Origin: Paramicrobacterium humi
GTDB taxonomy: Bacteria; Actinomycetota; Actinomycetes; Actinomycetales; Microbacteriaceae
Reading direction: 5' to 3'
Assembly: GCF_900105715.1 (NCBI RefSeq)
Contig: NZ_FNRY01000001.1
Span: forward strand, 186,001-250,000
Length of the DNA stretch: 64,000 bases
Part shown: positions 39,338 to 49,776 of the stretch, one piece after another
Numbering within the stretch: the first letter of the stretch is position 1
Layout of the letters: every line of letters starts with the position of its first letter
Notes under the pieces: model-generated
Databases searched by the model: none
Seen by the model: only the letters and a program-made list of their open reading frames with translations
What the model was told of the DNA's origin: nothing
Program-made: the position numbers and the translations under genes

Positions 39338-39434
39338 GCCGCGGTTGCCCTCGGAGAGGGGGTAACCGAAACGTGAGGGATCGTGCAATAGTTGCCCCAT
39401 AACTGATTATTCCTCATGTTTAGAGAGGTGTCAG

Positions 39435-41308
<1,874 letters not shown>

Positions 41309-41316
41309 GCGGAACC

Positions 41317-42762
41317 GTGACCGAACAGCTGACGGTGTCGCACAGCCCGATTCCCGACCTGCTCGTCATCGAGCTCCCCGTTCACGGGGATGCCCGCGGC
41401 TGGTTCAAGGAGAACTGGCAGCGGGAGGCGATGCTGGCCGCCGGGCTGCCCGACTTCGGCCCGGTGCAGAACAACATCTCGTACAACGCGGAGCCCGGAA
41501 CGACGCGGGGCATGCACGCCGAACCGTGGGACAAGCTCGTGTCGGTCGCGAGTGGGCGCATCTTCGGCGCGTGGGTCGATCTGCGGGAGGGCCCGAGCTT
41601 CGGGCGAGTGTTCACGCTTGAGCTCGGGCCCGATCGTGCCGTGTTCGTTCCGCGCGGCGTCGCCAACGGCTACCAGACGCTCGAGGCGGGAACGGCGTAC
41701 AGCTATCTCGTCAACGACCACTGGTCGCCCGAGGCGGCGTACACGTTCCTCAACGTCGCGGGTGACACGACGCGGATCGCCTGGCCGATTCCACTCGAGC
41801 GCGCCGTTCTGTCGGACAAGGACCGGCAGCATCCGGCGCTGGAGATGGTCTCCCCTGTTCCCCCGCGGGCCACTCTCGTCACGGGAGCCGGCGGGCAGCT
41901 CGGACGCGCCCTGCGCCGTGTGTTCCCGCGCGCCGACTTCGTCGCGCGCGACGATCTCGACGTCACCGCGCCCGATCAGCTCGCGCGCGTCCCCTGGCGA
42001 CAGTACGACACGATCATCAACGCCGCCGCCTACACGAAGGTCGATGAGGCGGAGACTCCCGATGGCCGGAGCAGCGCGTGGGCGGCGAACGCCGAGGCCG
42101 TCGCGAGCCTCGCGCGAGTCGCCGCGCAGCACCGGCTGACTCTCGTGCACGTGTCGAGCGACTACGTCTTCGACGGGACACGCAGCGTGCACACCGAGGA
42201 CGAGCCGTTCAGCCCGCTCGGCGCATATGGCCAGTCGAAGGCCGCGGGCGACATTGCGGCGCGCACGGCGCCGCACCACTTCATCGTGCGCACGAGCTGG
42301 GTCATCGGCGACGGCAGCAACTTCGTGCGCACGATCCGGGACATGGCGAGGAACGGGCTCTCACCGTCGGTCGTCGACGACCAGTACGGGCGACTGACGT
42401 TCGCGGAGGATCTCGCCCGCGGCATCCGTCATCTGCTGGATTCGCGGGCGCCATGGGGCACCTACAACATCACCAACGCGGGCCCCGTGCAGTCGTGGGC
42501 GGGCATCGCCGCGCAGGTGTTCGAGGCGTGCGGACGAGACGGCGGGGACGTCCGACGCGTCACGACGGACGAGTACGGCCACGCGCGGGCCATCGCGCCG
42601 CGGCCGGCGAACAGCACGCTCGACACGCGCAAGATCGAGAGTGTCGGGTTCACGCCCCGTTACGCGATCGACGCGCTGCACGCGTATCTCGCTGCCCTCG
42701 AGGAGGCGGAGCAGCGCGCCCGGCCGCACGCGGAGGAGCGCTGGTACGTGCCCGTGATCTGA
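41317..42762 (+). CDS. RmlC-RmlD fusion: dTDP-4-keto-6-deoxyglucose epimerase/dTDP-4-keto-rhamnose reductase
   Basis: 481 residues. The N-terminal 180 are a cupin epimerase of the RmlC type (GDARGWFKENWQREAML, NISYNAEPGTTRGMHAEPWDK with the active His, FVPRGVANGYQ). The C-terminal 285 are RmlD (LVTGAGGQLGRALRR, HVSSDYVFDG, YGQSKAAGD, RTSWVIGDG, YNITNAGPVQSW). It catalyses the last two steps to dTDP-L-rhamnose. GTG 41317 follows AGGCGGA; the longer frame from 41230 overlaps rmlB. The fusion is common in Microbacteriaceae and related actinobacteria. Convergent with the LCP gene. Confidence 0.93.
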   Translation: MTEQLTVSHSPIPDLLVIELPVHGDARGWFKENWQREAMLAAGLPDFGPVQNNISYNAEPGTTRGMHAEPWDKLVSVASGRIFGAWVDLREGPSFGRVFTLELGPDRAVFVPRGVANGYQTLEAGTAYSYLVNDHWSPEAAYTFLNVAGDTTRIAWPIPLERAVLSDKDRQHPALEMVSPVPPRATLVTGAGGQLGRALRRVFPRADFVARDDLDVTAPDQLARVPWRQYDTIINAAAYTKVDEAETPDGRSSAWAANAEAVASLARVAAQHRLTLVHVSSDYVFDGTRSVHTEDEPFSPLGAYGQSKAAGDIAARTAPHHFIVRTSWVIGDGSNFVRTIRDMARNGLSPSVVDDQYGRLTFAEDLARGIRHLLDSRAPWGTYNITNAGPVQSWAGIAAQVFEACGRDGGDVRRVTTDEYGHARAIAPRPANSTLDTRKIESVGFTPRYAIDALHAYLAALEEAEQRARPHAEERWYVPVI

Positions 42763-42767
42763 GCGAG

Positions 42768-44120
42768 TCAGCCGGTCGGCTCGGGAGTGGCCGGGGCCAC
42801 GGCGGCTGCGACGAGATCGCGGATGTGCGGGAAGTCGGGGTTGTCGGGATCCGGCACGGTGGGCGGGGTGAGCTCGAGGTTCTCGACCTTCTGCGTGCGC
42901 GTCTTCATCGCGAGGTCGCTGAAGTAGCCGAGCATCGACTGCGGCACGTCGGTCTTGACGACCTGGCTGCCCGCTTCGGCGATGGCCTGGAACTTCGTGA
43001 GCACGTTGCCCGGCGTGAACTGTTTGAGGATCGCCTCCTGCAGCTCCCGCTGGCGGCGCATGCGATCCCAGTCGCTCGTGGAGTGCCGGGAGCGCGCGTA
43101 CCACTCGGCGTGGTAGCCGTCGAGTTTCTGCTTGCCTGGTTCGATCCAGCCGTCGACACCGTTGAGGTTCTCGTCTCCGCCGATCGGCAGGCGCTGCTTG
43201 ACGTCGATCTCGACTCCGCCGAGGGCGTCGACGAGTTGCGCGAATCCCGCCATGTCGATGAGCGCATAGAACTGCACGGTGAGGCCCGTGACGCCTTCGA
43301 CGGCGTCGCGCGTCGCCTCGATGCCCGGGGAGCTGCTGCGCCCCTCGGCATCCGGATACCAGTCGGGGTGCACGAGCTGAGCCTCCGTATAGACGGAGTT
43401 GAGCTTGCACGCGCTCACGTCGCAGTGCTCGTAGCCGTTCGGGTACGCGTCGTGGAAGGGCCCGTCGGAGAAGGGAACGTGCAGCATGTCGCGCGGCAGG
43501 CCGATCATGACGGCCTTGCCCGTCGAGGCCTCGATGCTCATGACGGAGATGCTGTCGGGGCGGAGCCCCTCGCGGTCCTCCCCCGCGTCGCCGCCGAGCA
43601 GGAGGATGTTGTAGCGACCGTCGACGGGAGCGACGGGGGCCGAGTTTCCGAAGATCGACGACAGCGCGCCGTTCGCTACGCCCGCGTAGTACGCGGCGCA
43701 GCTCGCCGTGCCGACCGAGAGGACGAGGAAGAACACGGTCGCCGCCGCGATCCAGAAGCGCGCGCCGGGCGCCGCCTTCAGCACGTGAACGAGCCGGAAC
43801 GTGTCGATCGTGAGCACGAGCCAGAGCACGGCGTAGGCGACGAGCAGCACCTGAAGGCCGAGCAGGAACCACGTCTGCGCGATGAGGCTGATGAGGGCGG
43901 TGCGCATGAAGAAGAACAGGAGAAGCCCGACGATCGCGATCGTCCAGGTCACGAGGGTGGCGCCGAGGCCGAAGCGGCCGAGACGGCGGTTGCCGGCGAG
44001 GACCTGCGCGGAGCCCGGAATCAGGAAGTTGAGCACCACGAGCCACCACGCCCGCCGCGTCATCAGCGGCGACGACGCGGTATCGGGGTATCTGATCGGG
44101 TTGGCGATCAGTGACGTCAT
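42768..44120 (-). CDS. LytR-CpsA-Psr (LCP) family wall polymer ligase
   Basis: 450 residues. Four hydrophobic helices in residues about 20-150, then an extracytoplasmic LCP domain: [46 protein letters not shown] and [19 protein letters not shown], with the Arg and Asp residues that bind the polyprenyl pyrophosphate. LCP proteins move glycopolymers from the lipid carrier to peptidoglycan, so this is the likely attachment enzyme for the polymer made in this locus. The extra N-terminal helices (LCP proteins often have one) are a common actinobacterial variant. Start overlaps the purE stop as ATGA. Confidence 0.92.
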   Translation of the reverse strand: MTSLIANPIRYPDTASSPLMTRRAWWLVVLNFLIPGSAQVLAGNRRLGRFGLGATLVTWTIAIVGLLLFFFMRTALISLIAQTWFLLGLQVLLVAYAVLWLVLTIDTFRLVHVLKAAPGARFWIAAATVFFLVLSVGTASCAAYYAGVANGALSSIFGNSAPVAPVDGRYNILLLGGDAGEDREGLRPDSISVMSIEASTGKAVMIGLPRDMLHVPFSDGPFHDAYPNGYEHCDVSACKLNSVYTEAQLVHPDWYPDAEGRSSSPGIEATRDAVEGVTGLTVQFYALIDMAGFAQLVDALGGVEIDVKQRLPIGGDENLNGVDGWIEPGKQKLDGYHAEWYARSRHSTSDWDRMRRQRELQEAILKQFTPGNVLTKFQAIAEAGSQVVKTDVPQSMLGYFSDLAMKTRTQKVENLELTPPTVPDPDNPDFPHIRDLVAAAVAPATPEPTG

Positions 44121-44626
44121 AGAGAGTTCTTGAGCTTCTCGTTCTTGACCTCGACCTGGGCGGCGAGATCGGCGGCATAGTCTTCGAGCTTCTTCTGCAG
44201 CCCGGTGTCGGAGGTGGCGAGGATCTTCGCGGCGATCAGCCCGGCGTTCTTGGCGCCGCCGATCGAGACGGTGGCGACGGGAACGCCGCCGGGCATCTGC
44301 ACGATCGACAGCAGCGAGTCGAGGCCGTCGAGCGTAGCGAGCGGAACGGGAACGCCGACGACGGGAAGCGTCGTGACGGCGGCGAGCATGCCGGGAAGGT
44401 GCGCGGCGCCGCCGGCGCCCGCGATGATCACCTTGAGTCCGCGTGCGGCGGCGTCCCGGCCGTACGCGATCATCTTCTCGGGCGTCCGGTGGGCGCTGAC
44501 GACCTCGACTTCGTGGTCGATGCCGAAGTCGCTGAGCAGCTGACTCGCGTCGCTCATGACGCGCCAGTCGGAGTCGCTGCCCATGACGACGCCGACGAGC
44601 GGACGCTCGGAATCGTGATGTGGCAT
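44117..44626 (-). CDS. purE: N5-carboxyaminoimidazole ribonucleotide mutase
   Basis: 169 residues. [28 protein letters not shown] and [16 protein letters not shown] are the PurE class I motifs. Purine synthesis enzyme working directly after PurK. In most relatives purK and purE are adjacent; here purK is at 53336-54475, 8.7 kb away. Start ATG 44626 has a leaderless-type -10. Coupled to the LCP gene downstream. Confidence 0.95.
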   Translation of the reverse strand: MPHHDSERPLVGVVMGSDSDWRVMSDASQLLSDFGIDHEVEVVSAHRTPEKMIAYGRDAAARGLKVIIAGAGGAAHLPGMLAAVTTLPVVGVPVPLATLDGLDSLLSIVQMPGGVPVATVSIGGAKNAGLIAAKILATSDTGLQKKLEDYAADLAAQVEVKNEKLKNSL

Positions 44627-44632
44627 GCGGAT

Positions 44633-44638
44633 AATCTA
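44633..44638 (-). promoter_or_regulatory. Leaderless-type -10 element for purE
   Basis: TAGATT on the minus strand six bases before the ATG at 44626. It ends only seven bases before the 49-bp repeat copy at 44646, so the insertion in this interval must have brought or kept this promoter. Confidence 0.5.
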
Positions 44639-44645
44639 TGCGCTG

Positions 44646-44694
44646 CCGCTGGGAGAAGCCCGCTACGGCACGCTTTGAAACTCAGATTCGTCTG
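44646..44694. repeat. 49-bp direct repeat, left copy (dedA 3' end fragment)
   Basis: 48 of 49 bases match 46661-46709; the one difference is at 44668 (G against C). Read on the minus strand it contains the last codons of the dedA remnant (ESEFQSV, then one residue and stop), so it is a duplicated piece of that gene's end. The two copies flank the CWB2 gene at 44875-46611. Confidence 0.85.
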
Positions 44695-44792
44695 GCCAGC
44701 CACAGATACTCGCCGGCCCTTGCGTCGGAGCTCAGCAGGGTTAGCACATTGGAGGTTCATAGATGCCTCCCAACGTGTACCCAATACTGGCG

Positions 44793-44816
44793 ATACCGGT
44801 CGAGCGGTATGTTTTT
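44793..44816 (+). terminator. Terminator-like hairpin in the leader of the CWB2 gene
   Basis: Perfect 6-bp stem ATACCG (44793-44798)/CGGTAT (44805-44810) followed by GTTTTT. Nothing is transcribed toward it on this strand from before purE, so it may be an attenuator in the 5' leader of the gene at 44875, or a remnant carried with the insertion. Confidence 0.4.
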
Positions 44817-44828
44817 CTATCCTTACCG

Positions 44829-44847
44829 AGGCGGAACGGATCCGCCT
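44829..44847. promoter_or_regulatory. Inverted repeat before the CWB2 gene
   Basis: AGGCGGA (44829-44835) and TCCGCCT (44841-44847) around five bases, 27 bases before the GTG at 44875. Same arm core as the dyad at 4727-4749. Confidence 0.4.
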
Positions 44848-44874
44848 TAAATAGCAACTTGGGGGATTCACAAA

Positions 44875-46611
44875 GTGAAGCTTTCGCGCACTCGAAAATG
44901 GGTGCTTCCTGCAGCTCTCGCGACAGCCATCGCGACAGGAGCGGCGACACTGCTGCCAGCCTCATCGGCGACAGCGGCGACCTATAACTTCACCCTGCCG
45001 CCGGTGACAGACACCTTCGTGGACTACCAGTACCAGGATGCGTCGCTCACTTCGGTACCGAGCAAGAGCGAAACCCTGACGTTCCTGCTTCCCGAAAAGG
45101 CAACAGGAGACGACTATCGGCTCATGTTCATGTCTGTCGATGATGCGGCAAACGAGCAGATCGTCTCCTCATTCGACTCCGCATCACGCGTTCTAACCGT
45201 CACACTCCCGGCAAACTTTTTCGAGAACTTCCCTCTTGAAGACGGCTGGGACGCTTATACGTTCCGGATCGACTCTTATGACGGCGAGGACTACTCAACC
45301 AGCTTCTCAGGCGACATTTTCCCCACAGAGGGCTCCGGAGCTGCAGCGACGATTGATTTGGCGATCGCGAATGCCACGGGAACCAGCACGTCGGAATCAC
45401 GGGTCGATGAAACGGCCAAGTTTGTCGGCTCAAACGACACGATAAAGATCAAGGCTCCGGCCGGGTTCTGGAAAAAGTCATCGACTGGCAGCACCTACGC
45501 GTACCTCATGAGTAACAGCGGCAACATCGAAGACGACCGCTTCACGGACACCGTTGTGTCAAGCAAGGGTGACCTGCTCACTGTGTCACTTCCCCAGGAC
45601 CTCAAGTCCGGCGGGCTGTACGAGCTTGAGGCGAGCGTCTATGACATGGCGACCAACAAGAGCGTCTTCGTCAACGTGCGGTTTTCGCTCGAGGTGAAGA
45701 AGTCGGCGTTCAACCGTCTGTATGGAGCTGATCGCTTCGACACGAGTGTCAGCCTTTCACGCCACGCGCACAACTTCTCTGAAGAGGGAAAGACCCGGCG
45801 CGTGTACGTCGCTACCGGGTTCGACTATCCGGACGCTCTTAGCGCGGCTGCACTCGCCGGCTCCGATGACGCTCCCCTCCTCCTGGTCGAAAAGGGAAAA
45901 ATTCCGGCTTCGGTGAAGAAGGAACTGCTTCGTCAGTGGCCCGATGAGATTGTCGTCGTCGGGGGCACCGGTGTCATCTCCGCGACAGTTCAGAAGCAGC
46001 TGGGACAGTACGCCCCAAAGGTGACCCGCGTCACTGGCGCGGACCGCTATGCGACTTCCCAGGGCCTCGCCAAGCGCTTCGCAAAGGCGGACACTGCGTT
46101 CATCGCGACCGGTCGCGACTTCCCCGACGCACTGGCGGCAGGAGCTGCCGCGGGGTCGATCGATGCCCCCGTCGTGCTCGTCGACGGTGCTAAGAAGTCC
46201 GTCACTGCTTCCACTTCACAGTTGCTCAAGAGCCTGAAGGTGAAGAATGTTGTCGTCGCGGGCGGAACAGGAGTCGTCAGCTCGGGTATATCCGCGCAGC
46301 TTCAGAAGGCTGGCTACAAGGTGAGCCGTCTCTCCGGGGCAGACCGCTACGCGACGGCGAACGCGATCAATGCGAAGTACTTCAGCAAGGCGAAGTCGGC
46401 ATACATTGCGACCGGGCTGAGTTTCGCTGACGCTCTGGCGGGCAGCGCTACCGCCGGCGCGAAGGATGCACCGCTGTTCGTGACTCGACCGACCTGCATG
46501 CCCTCGAGCGTGAAGAGCACGATCACGAAGCAGAAGCCGAGTGAGATCTTCGTCCTCGGTGGCCCGACCGTCGTGTCGAACGCAGCGGGAATCTTGACGA
46601 GCTGCAAGTAG
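44875..46611 (+). CDS. Secreted triple-CWB2 protein with unknown N-terminal domain
   Basis: 578 residues. Signal peptide (KLSRTRKWVLPAALATAIAT) with an ATA-AT type cleavage near residue 35. Residues about 36-275 are beta-rich, with no catalytic motif recognised, and could be two Ig-like or adhesin-like domains. Three CWB2 repeats from about 278 to the C terminus start GADRFDTS, GADRYATS and GADRYATA. GTG start with GGGGGA nine bases upstream. The gene is more AT-rich than the purE/LCP/rml block beside it and lies between 49-bp direct repeats, so it looks inserted. Its repeats closely resemble those of the protein at 35758-38085, suggesting duplication within the genome. Confidence 0.8.
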   Translation: MKLSRTRKWVLPAALATAIATGAATLLPASSATAATYNFTLPPVTDTFVDYQYQDASLTSVPSKSETLTFLLPEKATGDDYRLMFMSVDDAANEQIVSSFDSASRVLTVTLPANFFENFPLEDGWDAYTFRIDSYDGEDYSTSFSGDIFPTEGSGAAATIDLAIANATGTSTSESRVDETAKFVGSNDTIKIKAPAGFWKKSSTGSTYAYLMSNSGNIEDDRFTDTVVSSKGDLLTVSLPQDLKSGGLYELEASVYDMATNKSVFVNVRFSLEVKKSAFNRLYGADRFDTSVSLSRHAHNFSEEGKTRRVYVATGFDYPDALSAAALAGSDDAPLLLVEKGKIPASVKKELLRQWPDEIVVVGGTGVISATVQKQLGQYAPKVTRVTGADRYATSQGLAKRFAKADTAFIATGRDFPDALAAGAAAGSIDAPVVLVDGAKKSVTASTSQLLKSLKVKNVVVAGGTGVVSSGISAQLQKAGYKVSRLSGADRYATANAINAKYFSKAKSAYIATGLSFADALAGSATAGAKDAPLFVTRPTCMPSSVKSTITKQKPSEIFVLGGPTVVSNAAGILTSCK

Positions 46612-46620
46612 TCAGTTCAC

Positions 46621-46660
46621 AAAAAGGGCGCCTCTCGACTCCGGTCGAGAGGCGCCCTTA
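46621..46660. terminator. Strong hairpin, intrinsic terminator on the minus strand
   Basis: Perfect 16-bp stem (46624-46639 with 46644-46659) and a TCCG loop. On the minus strand it is followed by TTTTT, a good terminator after the dedA remnant; on the plus strand it lies ten bases after the CWB2 stop and may also end that transcript, though without a T-run. Confidence 0.75.
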
Positions 46661-46709
46661 CCGCTGGGAGAAGCCCGCTACGCCACGCTTTGAAACTCAG
46701 ATTCGTCTG
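46661..46709. repeat. 49-bp direct repeat, right copy
   Basis: Partner of 44646-44694. It starts exactly where the terminator hairpin ends and covers the last codons of the dedA remnant at 46678-47046. Confidence 0.85.
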
Positions 46710-47046
46710 CGCTTTGCTTCTGACGCGTCGTGCGGATGCGGAAGACGATCCACACGGCGAGGCCAGCGAGCACACCCGCGATGACGACGTACTTGAGGAT
46801 GTCGGCGTAGGTCTCGACGATGTGCCAGTTCTCGCCGAGCAGGTAGCCGGCGGCGATGAACGCCGCATTCCAGATCGCACTGCCCGCCGCCGTGAGCAGC
46901 GTGAACGTCACCAGGTTCATGCGCTCGATTCCGGCGGGGATCGAGATGAGGCTGCGGAAGATCGGCAGCATCCGGCCGAAGAAGATCGCCTTCTTCCCGT
47001 GCTTCACGAACCACGCCTCGGCGCTCTCGACTTCGCTCAGCTTCAC
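46678..47046 (-). pseudogene. DedA family membrane protein, N-terminally truncated remnant
   Basis: 122 residues matching only the C-terminal half of DedA/SNARE-associated proteins, which are usually near 200 residues. FFGRMLPIFRSLISIPAGIE (the conserved F-x-G-R-x-x-P-x-x-R stretch) and two helices after it are present. The N-terminal half with the re-entrant helix and E-x-P-x-P-x-E motif is absent. Upstream, only 27 bases separate it from the end of the HTH regulator gene, so the 5' part has been deleted. The in-frame ATG at 47046 may be fortuitous. DedA proteins act as undecaprenyl-phosphate or lipid flippases; this remnant is probably non-functional. Confidence 0.75.
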
Positions 47047-47073
47047 GAGCGGACGACGCGGAATCGACCGGAA

Positions 47074-47796
47074 TCAGCCGTTCGACTGAGCTTCGCGCGC
47101 CCGCCGGCCAATCGTGACGCAGCAGCGGTTCGGCGCCGGATCGAGCACGACGTCGAGCTCGCCGGGCGCGAGCGACTCGGCGAAGCCGCACAGCAGGTCG
47201 TGATTCATGCCGCACACGAGTCCCGTGTGCGCTTGCGCGAGATCGTGGAACGGGCAGTTCGCCATGACGATGCGCTGCCCTTCCCAGCGCGGCTCGTAGC
47301 CTTGCGAGCGCAGCACCGCGCGCGCGATCTCGAGCGCGTCGTCGGCGTCGGCGGCATCCGTGTCCCGAGCGAGCGCCGCACCGGCATCCGTCGCGACACG
47401 GCCAAGGGTCTTGCTCACCGCCTCACCCGTGCGCGCCGATTCGGTGATCGCCTGCGCCATGAGCTTGCCGGCGAGCGCGTAGTCGCGATCGGGCAGCGAG
47501 ACCGCGATCTCGCGGTCGGAGCGCCGGTACAGCTTCGAGCTGCGCCCGGCGCCCGGCCCCGTGCGTCCGCTCGTGCGCGCGTACGAGGACTCGAGCAGCC
47601 CCTCCTGCTCGAGCCGGTCGAGGTGGAACTTCGCTGTGTGCACGGCGGCGCCCACCGCCTCGGCGGCCTGCTCGCGGCTGACCGGGTGCGGTTGAGCGCA
47701 CACGTACAGGTACAGCGCCCGCCGGGTGGGCTCGGCGAGCGCGCTCACTCCCTCGATGTCGCGAGCGAGCTCCTTGTCCCCTTCGAGGTCTGACAT
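47074..47796 (-). CDS. HTH transcriptional regulator with C-terminal Cys cluster (SufR-like)
   Basis: 240 residues. N-terminal winged helix-turn-helix of the ArsR/MarR-like type (ALAEPTRRALYLYVCA, SREQAAEAVG, AKFHLDRLEQEGLLES) and a C-terminal sensor domain with NCPFHDLAQ, LVCGMNHDLLCG and APNRCCVTI. Five Cys and nearby His suggest a metal or Fe-S site as in SufR. ATG 47796 is preferred over GTG 47802 because GAAGG lies five bases before the ATG. It is divergent from folE, with a perfect dyad between them, so it very likely regulates itself and folE plus the ferredoxin reductase. Confidence 0.8.
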   Translation of the reverse strand: MSDLEGDKELARDIEGVSALAEPTRRALYLYVCAQPHPVSREQAAEAVGAAVHTAKFHLDRLEQEGLLESSYARTSGRTGPGAGRSSKLYRRSDREIAVSLPDRDYALAGKLMAQAITESARTGEAVSKTLGRVATDAGAALARDTDAADADDALEIARAVLRSQGYEPRWEGQRIVMANCPFHDLAQAHTGLVCGMNHDLLCGFAESLAPGELDVVLDPAPNRCCVTIGRRAREAQSNG

Positions 47797-47839
47797 GGTC
47801 ACCTTCTTGGACGGACACCTTGACGGTGCGTGGCAACGG

Positions 47840-47869
47840 TTCTAACGTTAGTAATTGTATCCGTTAGAA
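47840..47869. promoter_or_regulatory. Operator-like perfect inverted repeat between the HTH regulator and folE
   Basis: Arms TTCTAACG (47840-47847) and CGTTAGAA (47862-47869) separated by 14 bases, with an internal TAACGTTA palindrome at 47843-47850. It lies 13 bases before the folE ATG and 44 bases before the regulator start, where a repressor could block both promoters. Confidence 0.65.
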
Positions 47870-47881
47870 GGGTGTAGCGCC

Positions 47882-48457
47882 ATGACTCTCTCCACCGCAG
47901 TACCCGCGACTCTTCCCGATCTTGACGCGGCGGCCGAGCACGCGCGCGGATTCCTCACGGCCCTCGGCGTCGACTGCGACGCGCCGGGCCTGCAGCGCAG
48001 CCCCCTGCGCATGGCCAAGGCGTACCTCGAGATGCTCTCCTCCGACCCCTTCTCGATGACGACGTTCCCCAACGACGAGGACTACGCCGAGCTCGTCATC
48101 GTGCGCTCCATCCCCGTCCGCTCGCTGTGCGAGCACCATTTGCTGCCGTTCACCGGTGTCGCCCACGTCGGCTACCTGCCCGGCGAGCGCATCCTCGGCC
48201 TGTCGAAGTTCGCGCGCGTGGTCGAGGAGTTCACCCACCGGCCCCAGACGCAAGAGCGTCTGACCCGTCAGATCGTCGACCGACTGGATGCCGCTCTCGA
48301 TGCGCGCGGCGTCGGCGCCGTCATCGAGGCCGAGCACAGCTGCATGACCCTGCGCGGCGTGCGCGCACCCGGCGCGACAACCCGCACGAGCGCCTTCACC
48401 GGCGCTCTCGCCGAGCCCGCCGGGCGCGCCGACTTCCTCGCCGCCCTCGCCGATTGA
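47882..48457 (+). CDS. folE: GTP cyclohydrolase I
   Basis: 191 residues. VRSLCEHHLLPFTGVAHVGY with the zinc/catalytic Cys-Glu-His-His, ILGLSKFARVVE, RPQTQERLTRQI and EAEHSCMTLRGVRAPGA match FolE. It converts GTP to dihydroneopterin triphosphate. Length is typical for a core FolE without N-terminal extension. Start ATG 47882, with an in-frame ATG at 47855 lying inside the operator. Placed outside a folate operon and behind an Fe-S/metal-type regulator, so this may be a second, conditionally expressed copy; whether another folE exists cannot be seen here. Confidence 0.88.
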   Translation: MTLSTAVPATLPDLDAAAEHARGFLTALGVDCDAPGLQRSPLRMAKAYLEMLSSDPFSMTTFPNDEDYAELVIVRSIPVRSLCEHHLLPFTGVAHVGYLPGERILGLSKFARVVEEFTHRPQTQERLTRQIVDRLDAALDARGVGAVIEAEHSCMTLRGVRAPGATTRTSAFTGALAEPAGRADFLAALAD

Positions 48458-48485
48458 CCCCGCTCCCTCACCGAAAGAAGCCGCC

Positions 48486-49700
48486 ATGTCCACTCACGGA
48501 ACCGTCGTCGTCGGCGCCGGACTCGCCGCCGCCCACACTGTCGAAACCCTCCGCTCGCTCGACTACGCCGACCCCATCACCCTCATCGGCGACGAAGTCG
48601 ACCGCCCCTACGAGCGCCCCGGCCTCTCCAAGGAGTTCCTGAAGGGCGAGACGGATGCCGCGAGCCTCTTCGTGCACGAGCCGACCTGGTACGCCGACCA
48701 CGATGTCGCCACGCGCTTCGGCACGACCGTCACGGGCCTCGACCTCGCCCACAGCGCCGTCACCGTCGACTCCGGCGACAACATCCGCTACGACTCCCTC
48801 GTTCTCGCGACCGGCTCCTCGCCCAGGTCGCTGCCCATCCCGGGCACCGACCTCGACGGCGTGGTCTCGCTGCGACGCATCGCCGACAGCGAGGCCATCC
48901 GCTCCGCATTCGGACCCGGAAAGCGCATCGTGCTCATCGGCGCGGGCTGGATCGGCCTCGAGGTCGCCTCCGCCGCCGTGCAGGCCGGCTGCACCGTCAC
49001 GGTGCTCGAATACGCGCCGCTGCCCCTGCAGCGCGTGCTCGGCGACGAGCTCGCGCGCTACATCGACCGCGTCCACAAGGCGCACGGCGTCGATCTGCGC
49101 ACAAACGTGTCTGTCACGGGCATCGAGGGACGCGACGGCCGCGCCACGGGCGTGACGACCGCCGACGGAACCGTGCCGGCCGACCTCGTCGTGATGGGCG
49201 TCGGCGCGGCTCCCAACACGCAGCTCGCGGCATCCGCCGGTCTCGATGTCGACGGCGGCATCCACGTCGACGAGCACTTGCGCACCGCGAACCCGAATGT
49301 GTTGGCGACCGGCGACGTCGCGCTCGCCTACAACACGCTCCTCGGTCGGGCGCTTCGCGTGGAGCACTGGGACAACGCGATCCGGCTCGGGAAGCTCGCC
49401 GCACAGTCGATCGTCGGCACGGGAGAGGTCTATGACTGGCAGCCGTACTTCTACACCGACCAGTTCGACTTCGGCATGGAGTACGTCGGGCACGGCAGCT
49501 CCGACGATGACGTGCACATCCGCGGCGACCTCGACGCGGGCGAGTTCATCGCGTTCTGGACGAGCGGCGGCCGCGTGACCGCCGCCATGAACGTCAACAT
49601 CTGGGACGTCAACGAGACGCTGCGCGGCATCGTCGGCCGGGAGGTTCCGTCGTCGCGACTGACCGACACGTCGATTCCGCTCGAGGAGCTCGCCGGCTGA
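48486..49700 (+). CDS. FAD-dependent ferredoxin/rubredoxin reductase
   Basis: 404 residues. Two-dinucleotide-binding fold: FAD loop VVVGAGLAAAHTVETL, YERPGLSKEFLKG, LVLATGSSPRSLPIPG, NAD loop IVLIGAGWIGLEVA, then NVLATGDVA and a C-terminal reductase domain (FYTDQFDFGMEYVG). This is the oxygenase-coupled ferredoxin reductase type. It lies 28 bases after folE on the same strand, probably one transcript under the dyad at 47840. No ferredoxin gene is adjacent. Confidence 0.9.
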   Translation: MSTHGTVVVGAGLAAAHTVETLRSLDYADPITLIGDEVDRPYERPGLSKEFLKGETDAASLFVHEPTWYADHDVATRFGTTVTGLDLAHSAVTVDSGDNIRYDSLVLATGSSPRSLPIPGTDLDGVVSLRRIADSEAIRSAFGPGKRIVLIGAGWIGLEVASAAVQAGCTVTVLEYAPLPLQRVLGDELARYIDRVHKAHGVDLRTNVSVTGIEGRDGRATGVTTADGTVPADLVVMGVGAAPNTQLAASAGLDVDGGIHVDEHLRTANPNVLATGDVALAYNTLLGRALRVEHWDNAIRLGKLAAQSIVGTGEVYDWQPYFYTDQFDFGMEYVGHGSSDDDVHIRGDLDAGEFIAFWTSGGRVTAAMNVNIWDVNETLRGIVGREVPSSRLTDTSIPLEELAG

Positions 49701-49763
49701 ATCTCGTTCCGCACTCGAGAGCGGCGGGCAGCTCTCCCCATCGGCAGCGGGCACGCGCCTTGG

Positions 49764-49769
49764 TACGGT
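49764..49769 (+). promoter_or_regulatory. Leaderless-type -10 element
   Basis: TACGGT seven bases before the ATG at 49777, with no ribosome site between; supports that start over GTG 49768, which would overlap the element. Confidence 0.5.
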
Positions 49770-49776
49770 GGCGTGG

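Noticed and set aside
42078-44178. Long open frames on both strands across the LCP gene
   Set aside because: Arg/Gly-rich translations with no domains; shadows of the LCP protein and rmlCD.
44695-44874. c-di-AMP or other known riboswitch before the CWB2 gene
   Set aside because: None of the conserved stretches of known wall-gene riboswitches could be found; only simple hairpins are visible.
44646-46709. 49-bp repeats as a transposon target duplication
   Set aside because: Far too long for known target duplications, no terminal inverted repeats and no transposase between them.
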